A stretch of 15,670 bases of DNA, taken from the NCBI GenBank assembly GCA_029210545.1, contig JARGFV010000057.1, positions 1-15,670 of the forward strand. The letters run 5' to 3'. Below, piece after piece: positions 7,497 through 12,516 of the stretch. The position numbers and the translations under genes were made by a program. The notes below the pieces were generated by a model. It saw only the letters and a program-made list of their open reading frames with translations, did not search any database and was not told where the DNA came from. The stretch comes from a bacterium. Its GTDB lineage: Bacteria; BMS3Abin14. Numbering within the stretch: position 1 is the stretch's first letter; each line of letters starts with the position of its first letter.

Positions 7497-8464
7497 GCCG
7501 CACCTCCTTTGACACTTTCGCCTCCGGGATCGGCTGTCACGTCCCGGAATACTTCGTCAAGCCTCCCTGTCTCCTGGCGCAGCTCAAAAACCTCGAAGTG
7601 CTTTTCTCTCAGGAGATCGGCCACCTCCTGGATGATGGGCCTCCCTGCTGCCGGGAAAGCCGTGATCTGGCCCTGTCCGTGGCCCGCCGTCTTCTCGACC
7701 CCCGATACCGTATCAAGAGAATCGAGTTTTAAAGCCAGCGCGTCTGTTTCACCGGATGCAAGGCGGATGGTCACAGCGTTGTGGTACCTGGACATGGCCG
7801 CCAGTTCTCCAGGCGTTCCGTCGGCAACGATCCGTCCCTTGCCGATAATGAGAGCCCTTGAGCAGACAGCGTTGACCTCTTCAAGGATATGGGTCGAAAC
7901 GACAATGGCCTTTTCCCTGGCCATGGTACGGATCAGGTCCCGGACTTCACGTTTCTGGTTCGGGTCCAGGCCGTCGGTCGGTTCGTCGAGGATGAGGATG
8001 TCCGGGTCGTGGAGGATCGCCTGTGCAAGACCGAGACGCCTCTTGTAACCTTTGGACAGGGTTTCCACAGGCTGGGTCCAGACTTCGCCGAGGTTGACCA
8101 TATCCGACACCTGGGCCATGCGATCGGACAGGGCGGCCCCCGAGAGCCCGCGGCAGGCTCCAACAAAGGCCAGCAGATCCGCTGGAGTCATTTCCGGGTA
8201 CAGTGGCGCTCCTTCGGGCAGATACCCGATGTGTCTCTTGGCCTGGACAGGGGAACTCAGCATATCGATACCACAGATGGAAACGGAGCCTCTTGTCGGC
8301 CGCAGATATCCCGTGAGCATCCTCATTGTGGTCGTCTTCCCGGCCCCGTTGGGGCCAAGGAAGCCCAGGACCTCTCCTATATCAACATCCAGGGAGATAT
8401 CCTCCACCGCGGTAATGGGGCCGAAAACCTTGCGCAGATTTTCAGCGCGAATGATGGAAGCCAT
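7493..8464 (-). CDS. gldA: ABC transporter ATPase (GldA/CcmA-like)
   Basis: A 323-residue ATPase that powers the permease and auxiliary subunit encoded downstream. It has Walker A GPNGAGKTT (37-45), the signature LSKGYKRRLGLAQA (136-149; the LSKGY form is usual for this subfamily), Walker B ILILDEP (Asp160, Glu161) and the switch His192 in VVSTH. The C-terminal ~110 residues form the additional domain found in GldA-type ATPases. The ATG at 8464 is preceded by AAAGGAGGT at a spacing of 6, which rules out the longer in-frame start at 8527. A sigma70 promoter lies about 60 bases upstream. The three genes are tightly packed and form one operon. Confidence 0.92.
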   Translation of the reverse strand: MASIIRAENLRKVFGPITAVEDISLDVDIGEVLGFLGPNGAGKTTTMRMLTGYLRPTRGSVSICGIDMLSSPVQAKRHIGYLPEGAPLYPEMTPADLLAFVGACRGLSGAALSDRMAQVSDMVNLGEVWTQPVETLSKGYKRRLGLAQAILHDPDILILDEPTDGLDPNQKREVRDLIRTMAREKAIVVSTHILEEVNAVCSRALIIGKGRIVADGTPGELAAMSRYHNAVTIRLASGETDALALKLDSLDTVSGVEKTAGHGQGQITAFPAAGRPIIQEVADLLREKHFEVFELRQETGRLDEVFRDVTADPGGESVKGGAA

Positions 8465-8484
8465 GGCGCACCTCCTTTGGCAAT

Positions 8485-8496
8485 AATTCATGAATT
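8485..8496. promoter_or_regulatory. 12-bp perfect palindrome in the gldA leader
   Basis: AATTCATGAATT is self-complementary and lies 20 bases before the gldA start codon, between the transcription start region and the ribosome site. It could bind a dimeric regulator, but a chance AT-rich palindrome is also possible. Confidence 0.3.
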
Positions 8497-8511
8497 TGAG
8501 TACAGGTATTC

Positions 8512-8523
8512 CGGAAATTTCCG
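8512..8523. promoter_or_regulatory. 12-bp perfect palindrome at the predicted transcription start
   Basis: CGGAAATTTCCG is self-complementary and covers the position (about 8523) where the promoter at 8530-8558 should start transcription. A protein bound here would block initiation, so it is a candidate operator for the ABC operon. Confidence 0.4.
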
Positions 8524-8529
8524 ACAAGA

Positions 8530-8558
8530 AAAATAAACCCGGATCAAGGTATTGTCAA
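8530..8558 (-). promoter_or_regulatory. sigma70 promoter of the gldAFG-like operon
   Basis: On the minus strand a perfect -35 TTGACA (8558-8553) is followed, after exactly 17 bases, by TATTTT (8535-8530). Start is predicted near 8523, giving a leader of about 60 bases. The -35 lies 5 bases from the end of the inverted-repeat element at 8564. Confidence 0.7.
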
Positions 8559-8563
8559 CCTCT

Positions 8564-8770
8564 AGCAGCGTGTCGGAAAACCTCTTGACACGCTGCTGTA
8601 AGTTTTTCGGAAAGCCCTTTTTTGGGTCTTTTTTTGAAAACAGGAGCATTAAACCGGTGAATAACTCCAGTGAATTACCAAATGTGCCATATATTTGTTC
8701 TTTTCGGTCTAAATGCTACTTCCGAAAAACTATATCCAGGAGCCTGCATGGGGTTCTCCGACAGGCTCCT
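8564..8770. mobile_element. MITE or IS remnant with hairpin ends and nested inverted repeats
   Basis: The ends 8564-8582 and 8752-8770 are inverted repeats matching at 16 of 19 positions. Each end is also its own hairpin: 8564-8574 pairs with 8587-8597 (11 bp, perfect), and 8738-8746 pairs with 8762-8770 (9 bp, perfect). A further perfect 12-bp inverted pair lies inside (8601-8612 with 8720-8731). CTAG is found at both borders (8562-8565 and 8769-8772), as a 4-bp target duplication would leave. The interior is AT-rich and encodes nothing. It lies between two minus-strand operons, and its right hairpin could end transcription of cbiO. A related half-copy appears at 2541-2581. The element class is inferred from structure only. 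Confidence 0.55.
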
Positions 8771-8801
8771 AGGAGATGGGTAACCGCAGGTTGAAATCCC
8801 T

Positions 8802-9572
8802 TCAGGGAAACGGCGGCCTGGCACCGCCCCGACACACCGGGCACGGTCTCAGCCCCAGCGGCCTTTCCAGGTTACTGGAGGCCAGCAGCTCTTCATCAGC
8901 CATGATCTCCCCTGTTGGGCCGTCGGCGATGACGAGCCCCTCCCTGATCACCAGGGTCCGCTCACACAGGTCCATGACCATGTCCAGGTCGTGGGTGGCG
9001 ATGATCTTCGTGTGCATGAAACTTTTCAGGAGTTCGATGAGCAGGCGCCTCGCCCGGGGATCCAGATTGGAGGTCGGTTCATCCATGACCAGGATGTCCG
9101 GCGACATGGAAAGCACCGTGGCGATGGCCACAGCCCTTTTCTCACCGCCCGAGAGCCTGTAAGGCGGCCGCTCCGCAAGGTGCAGCGCTCCCACCGTATC
9201 GAGGGCCTCCCTGACGCGTTCTTTGACCTCGGGCTCTGGAAGCCCCATGTTCAGCGGACCGAAGGCCACGTCGTCGAAGACGGTGGGCATGAACAGCTGG
9301 TCGTCGGGGTCCTGGAACACCATCCCCACTGCCCTGCGCACGATCTTCAGGTTCTCCCGCACCAGGGGGCTGTCACCGATGCGCAGGACACCGCTGGTAG
9401 CTGAAAGGTAACCGTTAAGCTGCAGCAGGAGCGTGGACTTGCCGGCCCCGTTGGCGCCCACGATGGCCACCGATTCACCGTGGGTGATGCGGAAGGAGAT
9501 GCCGCGCAGAACCTCGGTACCGTCGGGGTAGGAAAAATGCAGGTCCCGCGCTTCAACGATATGGTGACTCAT
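8802..9572 (-). CDS. cbiO: ECF transporter ATPase CbiO/NikO (nickel/cobalt uptake)
   Basis: This 256-residue ATPase drives nickel or cobalt import together with the membrane subunits encoded just upstream. It has Walker A GANGAGKST (39-47), the Q-loop VFQDPDDQLF typical of ECF/CbiO ATPases (Gln87), the signature LSGGEKRAVAIA (140-151), Walker B LVMDEP (Asp164, Glu165) and the switch His194. The ATG at 9572 overlaps the cbiQ stop (ATGA), so the longer frame running up to 9731 is only the opposite reading of cbiQ. The tail is odd: LRPCPVCRGG (Cys244, Cys247) near the C-terminus could hold a metal. Only one ATPase gene is present, consistent with a homodimer, as in dedicated group I ECF systems. 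Confidence 0.93.
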   Translation of the reverse strand: MSHHIVEARDLHFSYPDGTEVLRGISFRITHGESVAIVGANGAGKSTLLLQLNGYLSATSGVLRIGDSPLVRENLKIVRRAVGMVFQDPDDQLFMPTVFDDVAFGPLNMGLPEPEVKERVREALDTVGALHLAERPPYRLSGGEKRAVAIATVLSMSPDILVMDEPTSNLDPRARRLLIELLKSFMHTKIIATHDLDMVMDLCERTLVIREGLVIADGPTGEIMADEELLASSNLERPLGLRPCPVCRGGARPPFP

Positions 9573-10381
9573 CCCACGAACTCCACGATGAGGCCCTCCA
9601 GGAGGAGGGGAAGGTTGACAAACCTGAACACGACGAACAGGGCTACCCATCCGAAGATGAAGACGAACTCCCTCCGGCCCATGGACAGAGGCTTCATGAT
9701 CCGGATCGTCCCATCGAACCCCCGGCACCACATGGCCGAGTGGATCCTCTGGGCACGGTCGAGGGTCCGCAGCAGGAGGTGCCCGAGCAGGGAGCTGTAG
9801 GCGGAAAGGCCCATCCCCTTTCCTTCAAAGACACGCAGGGAGCGCGCCCTGACCATCCTCACGGCCTCTTCCACGAGGACGAAAAGGTATCGGTACAGGA
9901 AGAGAAGCTGGATGGCGAAGAACCTGGGCGTTCCAAGCCTTTCCAACGCCATGCAGGCGGAATTAAACCCGGTAACAGCCACGAAGGTCATGGCCGCACC
10001 CACCGTGAGGGTGAACCTCAGGAGGATGGAGGTGAAGGAGACCCACCCCCCCGAAACGGACAGGCCCCCTATGCTGAGGAGCGTTTCCTGGTCCAGCAGC
10101 GGGTTGAAGATACCCACCATGACAGCGAAGGGCGAGACCAGGATTATCTTTTTGATGATATAGCCCGGGGGAAGGTTTCCCGCCGCGAGGAGATAGACCG
10201 GATAGAATGCAAAGGGAAGGAGAGCCGATATCTCATACTTGCCGAAGGAAACGACGGTGGCGATAAACACGAGGGTTGTGATCAGCTTGGCCCTGGGATC
10301 GATACGGTGGATCGCCGTGTCCTGGGCGGCCAGGGTGTCCAGCAGGCCGATGTCGTAGAAATGGTTCTCTATTCTGCCCAT
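9569..10381 (-). CDS. cbiQ: ECF transporter transmembrane subunit CbiQ/NikQ
   Basis: A 270-residue membrane protein with about five or six helices, the T component that couples the ATPase to the metal-binding subunit. The two cytoplasmic coupling motifs are present: RARSLRVF around residue 180 and AMWCRGFDG (217-224). The N-terminal region containing HRIDPRAKLI is typical of CbiQ. The stop codon overlaps the cbiO start by 4 bases. The ATG at 10381 has no clear ribosome site. A 280-base repeat-rich gap with a strong hairpin separates it from the upstream cbiM-type gene, which is unusual for this operon. Confidence 0.93.
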   Translation of the reverse strand: MGRIENHFYDIGLLDTLAAQDTAIHRIDPRAKLITTLVFIATVVSFGKYEISALLPFAFYPVYLLAAGNLPPGYIIKKIILVSPFAVMVGIFNPLLDQETLLSIGGLSVSGGWVSFTSILLRFTLTVGAAMTFVAVTGFNSACMALERLGTPRFFAIQLLFLYRYLFVLVEEAVRMVRARSLRVFEGKGMGLSAYSSLLGHLLLRTLDRAQRIHSAMWCRGFDGTIRIMKPLSMGRREFVFIFGWVALFVVFRFVNLPLLLEGLIVEFVG

Positions 10382-10401
10382 GTTAGATCAATTCCAAATT
10401 T

Positions 10402-10420
10402 CAGATTCCAGATTCCAGAT
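10402..10420. repeat. 7-nt tandem repeat CAGATTC, 2.7 copies
   Basis: CAGATTC-CAGATTC-CAGAT lies 21 bases before the cbiQ start codon. It belongs with the other short tandem repeats in gaps of this window, such as the ACTTCGC run at 12464-12491. Confidence 0.5.
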
Positions 10421-10435
10421 GGTTAAAAGCAATAA

Positions 10436-10465
10436 CACAGAGGGCCGCAGGAAGCGCCCTCTGTG
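10436..10465 (-). terminator. perfect 10-bp hairpin between nikMN and cbiQ, terminator-like
   Basis: CACAGAGGGC (10436-10445) and GCCCTCTGTG (10456-10465) pair perfectly around a 10-base loop. On the minus strand the stem is followed by TTATTGCTTTT, a broken T-run, in the direction of cbiQ. It could reduce read-through from the nikMN gene, or be one of the repeats filling this gap. Confidence 0.45.
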
Positions 10466-10661
10466 GGCGCCGTCGCAGAGTACCGCTGTAAAAACCCTGA
10501 ATCAGGATTGGATTCCTGTATTACGTTTAACTGCGTAACCCTGCGAATCGCGCGGCCTCCCAGTGAGCCGCCTCTGCGCAACTCTTCTGCGTTATAGCTT
10601 CTATCGCTTTTACATGAACCAGTTGCTGCCAAGTGGTAGGCCGTTTTCAACTTCGTTATGC
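10466..10661. other. repeat-rich gap with no gene
   Basis: No convincing gene is present; a minus-strand frame (10650-10423) crosses the hairpin at 10436-10465 and has no ribosome site or domain. Several diverged CGCAG-type words recur at uneven spacing, suggesting the remains of a short tandem repeat. Confidence 0.35.
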
Positions 10662-11702
10662 TCAGGTCCGGACTCTTCGCCAGCGCAACAGCACACCTGC
10701 CGCTCCGGCGAGGAGAAGTGTCAGCATGCCCCCGAGGAGTCCCGAGACGGAGGTGCCGACGGCGGCGCCGGGAACACGGTCAGTCCGCCCCGCGGATCCA
10801 GGCTCCCTCTCCCCGGTTCCTTCCCTGAAACCGTAATCCGGGAGGATAGCTGTCCGGTCCTGGAGATTCCCCAGGGAGCGGTGCATCCCTTCGTCGGCCC
10901 CTTCAAGCGTGTCGGATCCGATTGTATGGGCAATGGACCATTCGAGTCCGTCCGGGTTACTGGAAGCGAACCAGCTCAGGCCGGCTCCCATGGCAATGGC
11001 CGCCGCCAGGAGAGCCGCGGCCAGACCGCGGAGTGGAACAGGTCCGGACCCTTCGGCGCCCTGCGCCGCTTCGAGGATCTCCGGGCGGGCCCTGAGGACG
11101 AAAAGGACCACCGCGGCCGTCACCGCCCCCTCTACAAGGCCGATGGCAAGGTGGACAGGCTGCATAACCAGGAGAAATGTCCAGAAGGGAAGCTCTGTAA
11201 CACCGGACATGGTGGTTTCCACAACCACGGCAGCTGAGCCCAGCTGCAGCCCGATGAGGGCGGCGATCCCAGAAGCGGCAACGATTCGCCACCTGCTCTT
11301 ATGGCCGCCCGCGATCTTGCGGTAGATAAAGGGGTAGGCGACAAAGCAGGGGAAAAACCCCAGGTTGAAGATGTTGCAGCCAAGGGCGAGGAGACCGCCG
11401 TCCGCAAAGAACATGGCCTGGACAGTGAGGACCGACGCCAGGGTGAGGAAGGCGGCTTGCGGTCCCAGGAGGATGGCCAGGATCAGCCCGCCGCCGAGGT
11501 GTCCGCTTGACCCGGTGGCCGGGATGGTGAAATTGATCATCTGGGCGGCGAAGATGAACGCTCCGAGGACACCCATTAGGGGGATCCTCCTGTCGTCCAT
11601 CCCGTCACGGAGCTTTCGGGAAGAGTAACCGATGAGGCCGGCCGTGGCAGCCCACGCTGTCCCGCCCACCGCGGGTGAAAGGAGTGCGTCAGCCATGTGC
11701 AT
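10662..11702 (-). CDS. nikMN: NikM/CbiM-PDGLE fusion, substrate-binding membrane subunit of an ECF nickel/cobalt transporter
   Basis: The 346-residue substrate-capture component. The CbiM part (about 1-205) starts MHMADALLSPAVGG; the N-terminal Met-His is the known metal ligand of this family. His68 in ATGSSGHLGGG is a second conserved ligand position. A second part (about 225-346) has a membrane helix, the motif NPDGLEWS (PDGLE domain, 250-254), an extracytoplasmic loop and a final helix at about 318-339. It replaces a separate CbiN/NikN subunit. M-N fusions with PDGLE are usual for nickel systems, and the NikR-like operator before the gene supports nickel over cobalt. GGAGG lies 6 bases before the ATG at 11702. 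The other subunits follow downstream on the same strand. Confidence 0.9.
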   Translation of the reverse strand: MHMADALLSPAVGGTAWAATAGLIGYSSRKLRDGMDDRRIPLMGVLGAFIFAAQMINFTIPATGSSGHLGGGLILAILLGPQAAFLTLASVLTVQAMFFADGGLLALGCNIFNLGFFPCFVAYPFIYRKIAGGHKSRWRIVAASGIAALIGLQLGSAAVVVETTMSGVTELPFWTFLLVMQPVHLAIGLVEGAVTAAVVLFVLRARPEILEAAQGAEGSGPVPLRGLAAALLAAAIAMGAGLSWFASSNPDGLEWSIAHTIGSDTLEGADEGMHRSLGNLQDRTAILPDYGFREGTGEREPGSAGRTDRVPGAAVGTSVSGLLGGMLTLLLAGAAGVLLRWRRVRT

Positions 11703-11728
11703 GATGAACCTCCGGAAGGACAGTATTC

Positions 11729-11756
11729 GTGTTACGAATTATAATTTTCGTAACAC
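11729..11756. promoter_or_regulatory. NikR-type operator before nikMN
   Basis: A perfect palindrome with arms GTGTTACGAA and TTCGTAACAC around 8 AT bases fits the form GTGTTAC-N14-GTAACAC, which I recall as the predicted nickel-responsive NikR site of deltaproteobacteria. It lies 26 bases before the nikMN start codon and covers a TATAAT (11743-11738 on the minus strand). Nickel-bound NikR should therefore shut the transporter off. No nikR gene is in the window. Confidence 0.75.
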
Positions 11757-11770
11757 TATATACATCAGAA

Positions 11771-11776
11771 TGTCAA
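11771..11776 (-). promoter_or_regulatory. possible -35 box of the nikMN promoter
   Basis: A consensus TTGACA on the minus strand lies 14 bases upstream of the palindrome. A -10 at normal spacing would fall inside the operator, but the hexamer there (TTACGA or TACGAA) is poor, so the promoter is not resolved. Confidence 0.35.
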
Positions 11777-11788
11777 CGGAGGTTACAC

Positions 11789-11860
11789 ACCCGAAATCCG
11801 CAATTGGTTTGGGCCGACCCCGAAGCCCAAACCAAAGGACATTTCCGGCGGATTTCGGGT
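11789..11860. repeat. large two-tier inverted repeat between the nikMN promoter and the DUF1499 gene
   Basis: An outer perfect 13-bp pair (11789-11801 with 11848-11860) encloses an inner perfect 11-bp pair (11804-11814 with 11825-11835) with a 10-base loop. The left half matches the sequence at 2480-2511. It could terminate transcription from the DUF1499 gene before the nikMN promoter, or be a palindromic mobile repeat. No T-run follows on the minus strand. Confidence 0.6.
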
Positions 11861-11863
11861 ATG

Positions 11864-11919
11864 GTTCCCCCTCCGGAACACGTTACCCGACTACGGGACT
11901 GTCGTTCCCCTTCCGAAAC
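11864..11919. repeat. two 16-bp direct repeats at a 40-bp interval
   Basis: GTTCCCCCTCCGGAAC (11864-11879) recurs as GTTCCCCTTCCGAAAC (11904-11919) with two differences. They lie between the large inverted repeat and the DUF1499 stop codon. No function can be assigned. Confidence 0.35.
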
Positions 11920-11975
11920 TCACCCAAGAACGAGGATAGAAGGAAATTGCAGGGCACTCCATCAATCTTCTGAAC

Positions 11976-12419
11976 CTACTCCGCTACCAGATATAGTTTT
12001 CGAATTCGGTTCACTCGCCTGCGGTTTACCCCGAGATCCCACTTGCCCGTCCTCGACGCTGAGCGCACGTGGATGACCCCCTCATTATCAGAGAGAACAA
12101 ACAGGACATCGTCGACGAAACCCAGGAAGGATCGGAACTCGACCTGGAGCATTGTCCCGGAGTCAGAAACGATGGTCGTTCGAGGTATGGATGATACGAC
12201 CCTGGTCAGCCGCTCCATGGACATGGCAGGCCCATCAACGACAGGGAGGGGATCCACCCGTTTCGCCACGTCGGTGGACTGGCTGGACACACAGTTGGGA
12301 GTGCCGGGGCATGGAGGCAATAGACTCTTTTCGGTTATCATGGAATCTCCAATTCCGTATCCACACCATCCTGGCATGAAAAAGATCAGCAGGAAAACGG
12401 GCAACTGGCGCCGGAACAT
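11976..12419 (-). CDS. DUF1499 family protein
   Basis: About 147 residues. It shows the family signature CPGTPNCVSSQ (37-47), with its two conserved cysteines, and the closing motif VRSASRTGKWDLGVNRRRV (118-136), so the core domain is complete. The function of DUF1499 is not established. A hydrophobic N-terminal stretch (residues 7-19, ending GWC) suggests export or membrane attachment, but Trp before the Cys makes a standard lipoprotein signal unlikely. The start is uncertain: the ATG at 12419 is chosen because it opens directly on the hydrophobic stretch. An ATG at 12464 is the alternative, and neither has a ribosome site. The frame continues upstream into a 7-nt repeat and the glycine-rich end of the next gene, which is not coding in this frame. 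Confidence 0.75.
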   Translation of the reverse strand: MFRRQLPVFLLIFFMPGWCGYGIGDSMITEKSLLPPCPGTPNCVSSQSTDVAKRVDPLPVVDGPAMSMERLTRVVSSIPRTTIVSDSGTMLQVEFRSFLGFVDDVLFVLSDNEGVIHVRSASRTGKWDLGVNRRRVNRIRKLYLVAE

Positions 12420-12463
12420 GGAGAAAATCACAGAACCAGAGCACAAAGGAGTTCTGCCGATCA

Positions 12464-12491
12464 TCTTCGCACTTCGCACTTTGTACTTCGC
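12464..12491. repeat. 7-nt tandem repeat ACTTCGC, about four copies
   Basis: Four units of ACTTCGC type, one degenerate (ACTTTGT), fill the gap between the DUF2207 stop and the DUF1499 start region. They touch the alternative start of DUF1499 and argue against the longer reading frame. Confidence 0.5.
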
Positions 12492-12499
12492 GCTGCCGA

Positions 12500-12516
12500 G
12501 CCGCGCAACGCGCGGC
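12500..12516 (-). terminator. GC-only hairpin right after the DUF2207 stop codon
   Basis: GCCGCGC-AAC-GCGCGGC is a perfect 7-bp stem with a 3-base loop, starting at the base after the TAG of the DUF2207 gene. No T-run follows on the minus strand, so it may slow or end transcription only weakly. It has the same 7-3-7 design as the hairpins in the array at the right end. Confidence 0.45.

Noticed and set aside
8611-8637. Rho-independent terminator inside the 8564-8770 element
   Set aside because: A T-run is present after GCCC-TTTTTT-GGGT, but the stem is only three or four pairs and no plus-strand gene ends nearby.
9573-9731. N-terminal extension of the CbiO ATPase
   Set aside because: It overlaps the conserved end of cbiQ in another frame; the ATGA overlap start at 9572 matches the usual CbiO N-terminus.
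10423-10650. Small minus-strand protein between nikMN and cbiQ
   Set aside because: It crosses a hairpin and decayed repeats, has no ribosome site and no recognisable domain.
11703-11800. Cobalamin riboswitch before the nikMN gene
   Set aside because: The leader is too short and lacks a B12-box; the palindrome fits a protein operator much better.
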